A stretch of 64,000 bases of DNA from the NCBI GenBank assembly GCA_001898935.1, contig MKVT01000020.1:62001-126000 (forward strand), written 5' to 3'. Made by a program: the position numbers and the translations under genes. Source of the DNA: Paludibacter sp. 47-17. Its GTDB lineage: Bacteria > Bacteroidota > Bacteroidia > Bacteroidales > Paludibacteraceae. The notes under the pieces were generated by a model. That model saw only the letters and a program-made list of their open reading frames with translations, had not been told where the DNA came from and did no database searches. Below, piece after piece: positions 25,056 through 33,936 of this stretch; position 1 is the first letter of the stretch, and each line of letters opens with the position of its first letter.

Positions 25056-25628
25056 TCAGCAGTTTTTCTTGTATTTATCGTGCAATCCTACTCCCTGCAG
25101 AATCATCGGAGCGATTTTTTCGACCCTGGACAGTTTTGTTGCCTCTTGTTTGGCTTCGGCCACATACAGGCAATATTCCTTTTGTTTTCCGGAGGTTAAT
25201 CCGGCGAAAGCCGATTGTAAGTCAGGGTCCGATGCCAAGGCGGTTGCCAGCGGTTCGGGGATTTCGACCGGCTGATGTTTTTCGGGCGCCAGTTTCAGCC
25301 CTTTTTTCTCCACTTCCACGGCTTCGCGTACATACTCCAGAATTTTGGCTTCATCGATCTGGTCGATGGAAGTGAAGCGCCACTGCCGGAGCGATTTGGT
25401 TTTGCCTTCGGAAGCGGTTACGAGCACTTTATAAGGATCGGACAGAAACACACCGTTGTAGAACCAAATAGATACGAAGTTTTTAAAACCGCCATAGCTC
25501 ACCACATTTTTTCCATTGTAGGTAAACACTTCGGCTCCCCATTTAATAGCTGCCGGAAGCCCGGTTTTAGCGAGAATTTCGGCAATACGTACCAATTCCT
25601 CGGCCCATTGTGGGTTATCTTGAATCAT
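25056..25628 (-). CDS. YdeI/OmpD-associated family protein (DUF1801-like)
   Basis: Small cytoplasmic protein with a DUF1801-type domain (about residues 1-110; PAAIKWGAEVFTYNGKNVV, SIWFYNGVFLSDPYK) followed by the YdeI-like helical C-terminus (about 120-190; PLATALASDPDLQSAFAGL and KQKEYCLYVAEAKQEATKLSRVEK, spans quoted in part). The family is common in Bacteroidetes; a role in resistance to peptides has been suggested for some members, but the biochemical activity is not established. The ATG at 25628 gives 190 residues and is preferred to a TTG at 25658. It is a single gene, convergent with plsC. Confidence 0.82.
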   Translation of the reverse strand: MIQDNPQWAEELVRIAEILAKTGLPAAIKWGAEVFTYNGKNVVSYGGFKNFVSIWFYNGVFLSDPYKVLVTASEGKTKSLRQWRFTSIDQIDEAKILEYVREAVEVEKKGLKLAPEKHQPVEIPEPLATALASDPDLQSAFAGLTSGKQKEYCLYVAEAKQEATKLSRVEKIAPMILQGVGLHDKYKKNC

Positions 25629-25768
25629 ACTGTAGTTTTTTTGATGATAGACGACCAAAGGTAAGCTTTTTGCTCAAACCGGGAAAGCAATGTCCAAAAG
25701 AAAGTTGCAAAATTGGTAATTGAACGAAATCTGATCGTTTTTGATTAAAAAGTTAACCGGCTAAACTG

Positions 25769-25776
25769 TATATTTG
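25769..25776 (+). promoter_or_regulatory. -7 element before the GH43 lipoprotein gene
   Basis: TATATTTG, a full TAnnTTTG match, 23 bases before the ATG at 25800. A TTTTTG lies about 25 bases upstream, wider than the usual 19-21 spacing. Confidence 0.5.
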
Positions 25777-25799
25777 TGAAATTAAATTTTTTAGCACTC

Positions 25800-27188
25800 A
25801 TGATCATGAAAATTGTATTCGTTCTTTTTGTATCGCTGTTGTCGGTAGCTTGCCAAACCAATGCTTCGCGGGAAGTTGAATTGCAGAATCCGGTTATTCC
25901 GGGTTATTTTGCCGATCCATCGGTGGTGGAGTTTGAAGGAAAGTATTATATGTACGCCACAGCCGATCCCTGGGGAGGCGATTTCTTATCGTGCTGGATG
26001 TCCGACGATTTTCAAAACTGGACCTTCAACAAACTGAACTGGCCCACCAAAGCAGCCTGTACTTCGCCCTTGTCCAACGAAAACAATGTGTGGGCGCCTT
26101 CGGTAGTTCGCCATGGCGATTCATTTTACATGTATGTTTCGGTTGGTTCCGAAATTTGGGCCGGGAAAGCTTCTCACCCGCTCGGCCCGTGGGAAAATAT
26201 GCTGGGCGACCGCCCGTTGGTGCCGTTTGATACTACCCGGTATACTCATGAAATTGATGCGGAGGCCTTTATCGATGAGGATGGAAAGGCCTATCTCTAC
26301 TGGGGTTCGGGCTGGGGCTGGATCAACGGTCGCTGTTGGGTGGCCGAATTGAATCCCGATATGGCTTCGTTTGCTACCGAACGGAAGGAAATAACGCCGG
26401 AGCGGTATTTCGAAGGACCCTGGATGATTAAACACGAAGGCACGTATTACCTGACTTATTCGGAAGGAAAAACCATTGAGGATTCGTACGAAGTGCGTTA
26501 TGCTACCAGCGATTCGCCCTTCGGGCCTTTTACGCAGGGGGCCAATAGTCCCATTCTGACCAAGGATAGCAGTTTGCAGGTGTACGGTCCCGGACATCAT
26601 ACCATCGTACAACTACAGGGGCAGCATTTTATCCTGTATCATAAGCACCGGTTACCTTTTGAGCCGGGCACGGCTTTCCGTCAAATCAGTATGAATCCGC
26701 TGCATTTCGATGCAAAGGCAAAGCAAATCAAGAACATTGTGCCGGAGCTGAGCGTGAAAATCGCGGTGCCGGGTGGCGCTGACGCCCGGCCGGTTCATGT
26801 GCGCCCCGCGACGGTTACGGCGAGCTCTTCGGCCCAGGCTTATACCCAGCCTGCAAACGTTGCCGACCGGCACTACGGAACCTTGTGGCAGCCGGCAGCC
26901 GGCGATGCTGCGCCCGGACTGACTGCCGTTTTTGCTGAGTTGCAGTTGCCCGCCACCTTGGAGCTCCGGTTCGAATACCCCTGGAAACGTTATTATTTCC
27001 GTGTCGAAACTTCGGAAGATGGCGCCGGCTGGAAAGCAGAAGCCGACTATACGACGGTGGGCGCCGAAGGCTCGCCGGTAAGGGTGGAACTTAACAACAA
27101 CTTTAAATACCTGCGGCTTACATTTACACCGCATACCGATGCTGCGGTTCCGGCTTTATTTGAAATATATACTGTGGCGAACCGGTAA
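25800..27188 (+). CDS. GH43 family glycosidase, lipoprotein
   Basis: Five-bladed propeller glycosidase, typically an arabinofuranosidase or xylosidase. From 25800 it is 462 residues, starting with a lipoprotein signal ending in LLSVAC (Cys18). The GH43 acidic triad is visible: Asp in GYFADPSVV (about residue 39), Asp in THEIDAEAF (about 157) and the acid Glu in YFEGPWMIKHEG (about 205). HHTIVQL near residue 267 fits the family's metal-site histidine. A C-terminal beta-sandwich (about 335-460) looks F5/8-type (discoidin-like) and may bind sugar. An ATG at 25806 is an equal start; a GTG at 25776 falls inside the -7 element and is rejected. It stands alone before a strong hairpin. Confidence 0.9.
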   Translation: MIMKIVFVLFVSLLSVACQTNASREVELQNPVIPGYFADPSVVEFEGKYYMYATADPWGGDFLSCWMSDDFQNWTFNKLNWPTKAACTSPLSNENNVWAPSVVRHGDSFYMYVSVGSEIWAGKASHPLGPWENMLGDRPLVPFDTTRYTHEIDAEAFIDEDGKAYLYWGSGWGWINGRCWVAELNPDMASFATERKEITPERYFEGPWMIKHEGTYYLTYSEGKTIEDSYEVRYATSDSPFGPFTQGANSPILTKDSSLQVYGPGHHTIVQLQGQHFILYHKHRLPFEPGTAFRQISMNPLHFDAKAKQIKNIVPELSVKIAVPGGADARPVHVRPATVTASSSAQAYTQPANVADRHYGTLWQPAAGDAAPGLTAVFAELQLPATLELRFEYPWKRYYFRVETSEDGAGWKAEADYTTVGAEGSPVRVELNNNFKYLRLTFTPHTDAAVPALFEIYTVANR

Positions 27189-27213
27189 TACCAACGCCCG
27201 ATTTACACACTAC

Positions 27214-27253
27214 GCACCGCCCGGTTATGAAAAAGGTCATAGCCGGGCGGTGC
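27214..27253 (+). terminator. 17-bp GC-rich hairpin after the GH43 lipoprotein gene
   Basis: Arms 27214-27230 and 27237-27253 pair over 17 bases with one G-U wobble around a 6-nt loop. It starts 26 bases past the GH43 stop. No T run follows on either strand, so it may act with Rho or as a 3' stabiliser rather than as a classic intrinsic terminator. Confidence 0.55.
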
Positions 27254-27339
27254 TCGTGTTGACCCCGGCACAAAGCGCCCGCCGGCATAGCACCCACTCT
27301 TTTGACTATATTTTCTCCCTTTGTCTGTCCTTATTTGCT

Positions 27340-27347
27340 TACATTTG
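27340..27347 (+). promoter_or_regulatory. -7 element before the BNR_4/LamG gene
   Basis: TACATTTG, a full TAnnTTTG match, 22 bases before the ATG at 27370. A TTTG at 27320-27323 is slightly closer than usual (16-base spacer). Confidence 0.55.
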
Positions 27348-27369
27348 CAACGAAATTAACGCTTCCAGT

Positions 27370-30300
27370 ATGATCAGAATTTATTCCTTATTTCTTGCAG
27401 TGCTGATGCTGAATGTTTTGTCGGCTCAGACTTCTACTACCTACGAAGGCACACAACTGACTCCCAAAGGAGCTTGGTGCTGGTTTGCCGATCCACGTGC
27501 TCTCCATCATCAGAATGAGGCCGGCACCATCAATTCTTCCTATATCGGCTATATCGATGTACACGGAAATATTAAAGCCAGCCAGATCGACTTTCTCACA
27601 GGTAAAACCCACGAAGTACTTATCCGGTCGTATTTTCAACCCGACGATCACAACAATCCCACTTTTCTTATCTTGCCCGACGACCGGGTCATGATTTTCT
27701 ATTCGCGACACACCGACGAAGCCTGCTTTTATTACCGCATCTCGCAACAACCCGGCGATATCACTACCCTGGGGCCCGAAATCCGGCTGGCAACGAGTCA
27801 TAACACCACTTATCCCTCGCCCTTCATCCTCGCCGACGACCCTACCGGGATTTACCTCGCCTGGCGCGGTATCAACTGGCATCCCACCATCGCACGCCTT
27901 TCGATGCCCGACGCCAACGACCGGGTGCAGTTTACCTGGGGCCCCCACCAGATGGTACAGTCGACAGCTGCCCGCCCTTATGCCAAGTACACTTCCAACG
28001 GAAAAGATAAAATCTTTATGACCTATACTACCGGTCATCCCGATAACGAAAATCCCAACTACGTGTATTTTAACGCGATCGATGTCAAAACCAAACAACT
28101 TCAGGATGTCAGGGGGAAAACTCTTTCGACCATCGGTAGCGCTATTCATCATGTAAGCGCTAGCTCTTCGTATGTAAGCGCGAATCCCGATGCGGTAGTC
28201 GAAAATTCGTCGTATCGCAACTGGGTGTGGCAAACCACTGTCGATCCCCAGGGACGGCCGGCGATTGCCATCGTACGCATCAGCGCCGATAAGTCGTCGC
28301 ATCATTATTATTATGCCCGGTGGACAGGCTCGGCGTGGCAGCGCACTTTCGTGGCCGACGGCGGCGGCAAGTTCCATCAGACCAGTGGGTTGGAGCTTTG
28401 TTATAGCGGCGGTATGGCCATCGACGACAGCAATCCTTCGATTGTCTACTGTTCGCAACCGGTTGCCGGACACTACGGAACGAAATACGAAATCGTGAAA
28501 TACCAACTGGATGATGCAGGTAAAGTGGCTTCGTCGGAAGCCATCACCCGCAATTCACGCCTCAACAACAGCCGGCCGTATATCGTGCAAAATGCAGGGA
28601 CCTCGCCCCTGAAACTGAGCTGGATGAATGGGAATTACTACGACTGGATCGTCAGTTCCTCGCGTCCGCAAGGCTATCCTACCGCCATTCATATCGATTA
28701 TCGGCTTCCAGAGCAGGCGACCGATACCACGCGTGGGCTGGTGAGCCACGAGCGCTTTACAGATCAGTTAATGGACGGTGCGCTGGAGAATAAAAACGGC
28801 GTGTTGATTAGTGCGCCCGACCGGTTTACTTCCATCGATTACCAACAGGCCCTCCCCGTATTTTCGGTTTCTGTTTCACAGGCTGTATACGAAGGCGATT
28901 ACCAGGGCGTGCTGCTTCAGATCAACGATATGGTCGTGGGGCTCGACGGGCCGACCCTCAAGCCTTATGTGAAAAAAGGTACCCGACAGTGGAACAGCTC
29001 CAATGTGCTGGGAACTTCGGATGTGTGGCAAACCCAATCGCGCGGAACCAGCGGTGCATGGTATACGCCAACCAAATTGAAGTTTTTTAATCTCACGGTA
29101 ACCTATGCCGACGGATGGCTGACCACTTTCCGCGACGGACTGATCGATCAGAAAATGGAAATCCCGGACCTGGCGCTGTCGTCGCTTACGCTGGGAGGGT
29201 TTACCGGTTGGATCGAGGATCTCCGGGTGTATAACCGGGCATTGCTTCAGGACGAGATTAAGCAGCTCGCTGCCGTCAGCAGCAGGTATGTGTTGAATCC
29301 GGTTTTGCTGACCGATATCGAATTGAATCAATTGAAAGTGCCGGCTGCTGTAACCACCGATATCGTTTTGCCTGCAAGAACTTCGTCGGGCTCTACCGTC
29401 GGTTGGACCTCTTCGGATTCCAATGTGTTGCCTGTGAGCGGATTGGTCGGTTTTCCTGCCGAGCCTACAGTGGTCACACTTACGGCAACCCTCAATTCGG
29501 TGTCGAAGGTGTTTAACGTGATGGTGATGCCGCGCGATATCAGGGCCAATCGTATTGTGGATTACCGCTTCGAAACGGCTGATGTGTTTACCGAAGGGAA
29601 TCAACGCATGCTACGCGACGCATCGGGCAATGAAAATCATGCGCGCCTGATGGGAAGTGCTGCGGTCGACGGAACGCTCGATTTAAGGTCCAATGCGGCG
29701 ACTGCATTTTCGACCAATGGCTATGCACTGGCTCCTGCAGGTTTACTCCGGAACTTGCGCAGTGCTTCTTTCCTGATGAAAGTGAAAGCAGCCGCATTTA
29801 CAAAACAACCGCGTCTTTTCGATTTCGGATCGGGAAGCGGAAATAGTGTTTTTTTAAGAGGAAATGCTTTCTCGGCCGGTTATAAATACAATGGCGCTGC
29901 CACCACGCTTATGAATGCGTCGACACAATTGCCTGTCGACCAGGAGCTGAAAGTGGCGATGACCTACGATGCCCGCAGCAAAACCACACGCGTATACCTT
30001 AACGGACAAGCGGTGGTAAGCGGTACTTCGATTGCGTACGAGCCCTGGCAACTCACCACCATAGCACCCGATGAGCGTAATTATATCGGACGCACCCAAT
30101 GGTGGGATAGCTCCGTCGCAGCCGATAATATCGATTTTCAGGGCACCATCGACGATTTCTTAGTATACGATATCGCCCTTACTGCCGACGAAATCATTCA
30201 GGTTCAGGAACATCCGAATCAGCTTCAATCTGCTTCCTACGGCTTGCAGTTTGAAAACCCGGTGAGGGCCGACCGGCCGGTAACGATTCATCTGCCGGAA

Positions 30301-30465
30301 AATAATTCCATCCTGCAACTGTATACTTCGGGCGGAAAGCTGCTGGCGAGTTACAGCGCTGCTACCACAGTGTTCGAACTACCGGGGATCGCCCACCGGG
30401 GAATTTATTTTTTAAGGCTGAAGAATGCAACACGTTCGGCCAGTTATAAATTAATGGTGATTTAA
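27370..30465 (+). CDS. BNR_4/LamG multidomain T9SS-secreted protein, putative lyase
   Basis: Large secreted carbohydrate-active protein of 1031 residues. A signal peptide (1-18) leads into a BNR_4 propeller (about 20-435; GAWCWFADPRA and the FQPDDHNNPTFLIL stretch are typical). A ConA/LamG-like domain (about 450-620), an atrophied bacterial Ig domain (about 640-720), a second LamG-like domain (about 725-950) and a T9SS sorting domain (about 955-1031, ending SASYKLMVI) follow. BNR_4 proteins include the PL24/PL25 ulvan-lyase type, but I cannot confirm catalytic residues, so lyase activity is tentative. The frame from 27139 adds 77 residues that span the hairpin and promoter and is rejected. 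The next gene overlaps by one base, so the two are coupled. Confidence 0.8.
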   Translation: MIRIYSLFLAVLMLNVLSAQTSTTYEGTQLTPKGAWCWFADPRALHHQNEAGTINSSYIGYIDVHGNIKASQIDFLTGKTHEVLIRSYFQPDDHNNPTFLILPDDRVMIFYSRHTDEACFYYRISQQPGDITTLGPEIRLATSHNTTYPSPFILADDPTGIYLAWRGINWHPTIARLSMPDANDRVQFTWGPHQMVQSTAARPYAKYTSNGKDKIFMTYTTGHPDNENPNYVYFNAIDVKTKQLQDVRGKTLSTIGSAIHHVSASSSYVSANPDAVVENSSYRNWVWQTTVDPQGRPAIAIVRISADKSSHHYYYARWTGSAWQRTFVADGGGKFHQTSGLELCYSGGMAIDDSNPSIVYCSQPVAGHYGTKYEIVKYQLDDAGKVASSEAITRNSRLNNSRPYIVQNAGTSPLKLSWMNGNYYDWIVSSSRPQGYPTAIHIDYRLPEQATDTTRGLVSHERFTDQLMDGALENKNGVLISAPDRFTSIDYQQALPVFSVSVSQAVYEGDYQGVLLQINDMVVGLDGPTLKPYVKKGTRQWNSSNVLGTSDVWQTQSRGTSGAWYTPTKLKFFNLTVTYADGWLTTFRDGLIDQKMEIPDLALSSLTLGGFTGWIEDLRVYNRALLQDEIKQLAAVSSRYVLNPVLLTDIELNQLKVPAAVTTDIVLPARTSSGSTVGWTSSDSNVLPVSGLVGFPAEPTVVTLTATLNSVSKVFNVMVMPRDIRANRIVDYRFETADVFTEGNQRMLRDASGNENHARLMGSAAVDGTLDLRSNAATAFSTNGYALAPAGLLRNLRSASFLMKVKAAAFTKQPRLFDFGSGSGNSVFLRGNAFSAGYKYNGAATTLMNASTQLPVDQELKVAMTYDARSKTTRVYLNGQAVVSGTSIAYEPWQLTTIAPDERNYIGRTQWWDSSVAADNIDFQGTIDDFLVYDIALTADEIIQVQEHPNQLQSASYGLQFENPVRADRPVTIHLPENNSILQLYTSGGKLLASYSAATTVFELPGIAHRGIYFLRLKNATRSASYKLMVI

Positions 30466-33400
30466 TGAAGATGCGAACTACATTTCTTCTCGCTTTACTG
30501 GTTTCAGCCGGTACTGTTTTCGGTCAGCAACTCCTGCTGCATTACGCCCTGACCACCGAGCGGCCTGGAGCCCGGCAGGTGGACGATCAACTAGGCGGCT
30601 TTACAGGGCAATTGCGTAATTCAGCCGTCGTTTCAATGGTAAATGATGTTCCGGTTATCGATTTGGGAGCGTCCAACGGCTATGTCGACATGGGAGCTCC
30701 AACCGGTAATCTGATTGCTGCCCTGGCCGATTTCACCATCGCCACTCAGCTTTATATTCCCGAATCGTCGTCGATTGGCGGCAATGGAAATTTCGTGTGG
30801 ACCTTTGCCAATTCCACCAATATGGCATCGACGGCCAATGGTAATATGTTTTTCACCGCCAATGCCACCCGTTTTGCTATCTCACGTACGCATTATTCGG
30901 CCGAACAAACGGTGCGGCAGGGTTCCGAGTTACCCAAAGGGTATTGGATTCAACTTAGCTATACCCAGTCGAATTCGGTGGGACGGATTTATATCGATGG
31001 CGTGTTGGTAGCATCGTCGGCCATTTCTATTCCGCCTTCGGCGCTGGGCGCTACGGCTTATAATTTCATCGGGCGTTCGTGTTATTCGGGCGATGCGTAT
31101 CTGAAAGGGGCTTTGTTGCGCGATTTTCGCATCTACGACGGTGCGTTGAATAGCGTGGAGATTGCACAGCTGGCCGAGCTGGTATACCCGATGAACCGGG
31201 AGTTGTACCAGGCTGCTTTAAACGAAGCCGTGCAGGCGTTGGTGTTGCCTGGAACCGTATCGGCCGATTTCAGATTGCCGCTCACTGCTGCCGGAGGTGT
31301 TTCGATCGCCTGGATCAGCAACCGGCCGGATGTAATATCGTCCGAAGGTTTTGTGAATCGTCCTGCCTACGGGTCTCAGCCGGCCGAAGTAGAATTGGTG
31401 GCCCGGCTTACCTACCGCGGATTACAGGCCGAAAAATCGATGCAGGTGGTGGTGCTTCCTGCTTTATCCGATGATGAAAGCGTGCTTCGCGATGCTGCTG
31501 CTACCAGTTTGCCCCTGGAAGCGCGCATGGTTTATCATCAATTAAACTTGCCCTTCAGTGCGCCCGAAGGTTCGCGCATCAGCTGGAAATCGGGAAGCCC
31601 TGATTTTATCAACGATGCGGGTAAAGTGGTGAAACTGGCTGCGGGCAATAAGCTTCCGGTGCAGCTTACGGCGACTTTTAAGAAAGGGAAAGCCGAAACT
31701 GCGCGAACTTTCACGGCTTATGTGGCTCCCCGCGATGAACGCGAAGCCTATCTTTTTGCCTATTTTACCGGAAATTCGCAGTCGCAGGAGCAGGTGCGCT
31801 ATGCAATCAGTGCCGATGGACTCAGCTATACGCCGCTCAACGGGGGAAATCCGGTGATCGGTTCCGATACTATAGCCCTCAAAAAAGCTGTCCGCGATCC
31901 GCACATCCTCCGGGGTGCCGATGGGAAAACCTTTTATATGGTACTTACCGATATGCGTTCGGCCGAAGGCTGGAGCAGTAATCGCGGATTGGTGATGCTC
32001 CGGTCGACCGATCTGGTGAACTGGCAGCATGCACGGGTGCATTTCCCGACCCGATGGCCCGAAACCTGGAACAATGTGACACGGGTGTGGGCCCCGCAAA
32101 CCATTTACGATGCCGAAGCCGGGAAGTACCTGGTGTATTTTTCGTTGCTGAGTAACGACGGAAGGGCGACCTACGATCGTATCTATTATTGTTATGCTAA
32201 TGACGATTTTACCGACCTGGAGGGAGAACCGCGCATTTTATTCGACCGGGGCACCTCAACCATCGACGGCGATATCGTGTTCAACGAAGCCGATAGTCTT
32301 TACCATCTTTTCTTTAAAAACGAGAGCCTTGGAGGAATAAGTAAAGTGACTTCGACGCGACTGACCGCTGCTGCCGGACAATCCGACGGAGCGCAGTGGA
32401 GTACCCCTTCGGCCAGGTTGCAGCCCACCAACAAGGCGGTGGAAGGTGCCGGCGTTTTCAGGAGAATAAATACCGACGAATGGGTGCTGATGTACGATTG
32501 TTACACGAGCGGACATTACCAGTTTACCTCATCGCGCGATTTGCTCCGTTTTTCGTTCCTGAAGGACGATTATTCCATCGCCGCCCGCCATGGTACTACG
32601 ATTACTCTGACCCGCGACGAAGTTGCGACTTTGCTTCGCCGCTTCCCGCTCGATGGATTGTCGCCCGATCCGCAGGGCTCGCGTAATCCGCAGGTACGGC
32701 AGGAAAGAGTAACGATAAATACTTCGGCACGAACTGTATACCTGCCGGTTGCCTACGGGACCGATCTGACCGCTTTTGACCCGATGTTGTACGCAGCACC
32801 CGGAGCACTTATTGTACCTGCCGGCGAACAGGATTTCAGCAAAGGGGCGGTTACCTATATGTTGAATGCGGGCGGAACTACAGTTAGTTACCGGGTGACG
32901 GCGGCGGTGGAGTCCAATCCGGTACTCGAAGGCGACCGCGCGGAACCTGATGTGTTGTTTTCACGGAAAACCAATCGTTTTTACCTGTATTCGGTAGCCG
33001 GTGGCGGGATTGAGGTAGCTTCGTCGGTCGATTTGGTGAATTGGATCAACGAAGGTAAAATTCTTGAATCGCCGGTGGTCGTGAGCTCTCCTTCGGTGGT
33101 GGAGCATTTTGATGCGACGCAGGCAAGCTGGCGTTACTATTTGTATTACATTGCCGAAACCGACGGGAAGAGAATCGCGATGGCGGTGGGCGATCATCCG
33201 ACGGGAGAGTTTGTGAAGAGTGCCGGGATATTGGAAATAGCTGCAGGCAATCCGTCCGCAACTCCGTCGAGCCTTCCTGCGACTTCTCCCGTAAGCGTAA
33301 CCGCCTTTACCGATTCATTATCCAACATCACCTATCTGTACTGGAACGATGCGGCATTGTGGGGCGTGGCGCTGCAGCCCGATTTCCGGACTCCTGCCGG

Positions 33401-33908
33401 TGAGCCGGTGCGGCTGGCCGATGAAGCATCCGCCGGAATAGAAGTGTTTTCGCGCGAAGGAAAGTATTATTTTATGCGTACTGCACCTGCCGCCCGGCTG
33501 GTTTACAGTGAAGGCGCTTCACCCCTTGCTCCGCTAGGCTCTTCATCGATAGTACTGCAGCTGGAAACTACGGCACAGGCGCATCCGTCGGTCATTCGTG
33601 TGCCGGGCACCGGCGATTGGTACGTAGCCTTTCAGCGTAACGCGGCTTCAGGCATCGGTTTTGAAAAAATGAATTTTGACGCTGGTGGAATCATACTGCC
33701 GGTTACTCCGACCTATACGGGAATCGAAGCAGTCGCCGTTTCCGAAGATCTGGTCAATGCAATTGAAAATCCCATTTTCAAAGCAATCAATTTACCCGAC
33801 GGATGGTATAATCTACAAGGGCAGAAAATCGATAAAGCAAATCGAATGAAAGGCGCTGTATATATAAAGGTAAGCGGAGGAAAAGCCGTGAAAGAACTGA
33901 GGTGGTAA
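30465..33908 (+). CDS. LamG/Ig/GH43-like double-propeller secreted protein
   Basis: 1147-residue exported protein. Order: signal peptide (1-20), LamG/ConA-like domain (about 22-245), two atrophied bacterial Ig domains (about 250-335 and 340-420), a GH43-like propeller (about 425-755), a short beta domain (about 760-825), a second GH43-like propeller (about 835-1090) and a C-terminal GWYNLQGQKIDKANRMKGA-type tail common in exported Bacteroidetes proteins. The first propeller keeps candidate catalytic acids: Asp in VRDPHIL, Asp in STIDGDIVF and Glu in KAVEGAGVF. In the second only EPDVLFSRKTNRFYLY resembles a GH43 blade, so it may be non-catalytic. The TAATG junction implies co-translation with the BNR_4 protein. 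Arabinofuranosidase-type activity is a guess. Confidence 0.78.
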   Translation: MKMRTTFLLALLVSAGTVFGQQLLLHYALTTERPGARQVDDQLGGFTGQLRNSAVVSMVNDVPVIDLGASNGYVDMGAPTGNLIAALADFTIATQLYIPESSSIGGNGNFVWTFANSTNMASTANGNMFFTANATRFAISRTHYSAEQTVRQGSELPKGYWIQLSYTQSNSVGRIYIDGVLVASSAISIPPSALGATAYNFIGRSCYSGDAYLKGALLRDFRIYDGALNSVEIAQLAELVYPMNRELYQAALNEAVQALVLPGTVSADFRLPLTAAGGVSIAWISNRPDVISSEGFVNRPAYGSQPAEVELVARLTYRGLQAEKSMQVVVLPALSDDESVLRDAAATSLPLEARMVYHQLNLPFSAPEGSRISWKSGSPDFINDAGKVVKLAAGNKLPVQLTATFKKGKAETARTFTAYVAPRDEREAYLFAYFTGNSQSQEQVRYAISADGLSYTPLNGGNPVIGSDTIALKKAVRDPHILRGADGKTFYMVLTDMRSAEGWSSNRGLVMLRSTDLVNWQHARVHFPTRWPETWNNVTRVWAPQTIYDAEAGKYLVYFSLLSNDGRATYDRIYYCYANDDFTDLEGEPRILFDRGTSTIDGDIVFNEADSLYHLFFKNESLGGISKVTSTRLTAAAGQSDGAQWSTPSARLQPTNKAVEGAGVFRRINTDEWVLMYDCYTSGHYQFTSSRDLLRFSFLKDDYSIAARHGTTITLTRDEVATLLRRFPLDGLSPDPQGSRNPQVRQERVTINTSARTVYLPVAYGTDLTAFDPMLYAAPGALIVPAGEQDFSKGAVTYMLNAGGTTVSYRVTAAVESNPVLEGDRAEPDVLFSRKTNRFYLYSVAGGGIEVASSVDLVNWINEGKILESPVVVSSPSVVEHFDATQASWRYYLYYIAETDGKRIAMAVGDHPTGEFVKSAGILEIAAGNPSATPSSLPATSPVSVTAFTDSLSNITYLYWNDAALWGVALQPDFRTPAGEPVRLADEASAGIEVFSREGKYYFMRTAPAARLVYSEGASPLAPLGSSSIVLQLETTAQAHPSVIRVPGTGDWYVAFQRNAASGIGFEKMNFDAGGIILPVTPTYTGIEAVAVSEDLVNAIENPIFKAINLPDGWYNLQGQKIDKANRMKGAVYIKVSGGKAVKELRW

Positions 33909-33936
33909 AGAAGAGCGATGCCGGCGGGAGTCTCCG

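Noticed and set aside
27139-27369. N-terminal extension of the BNR_4 protein
   Set aside because: It crosses a 17-bp hairpin and a full -7 element and would place the signal peptide 77 residues in. The ATG at 27370 is better.
27388-28506. 372-codon open frame on the minus strand
   Set aside because: Antisense to the BNR_4 propeller region. No signal, motif or promoter supports it.
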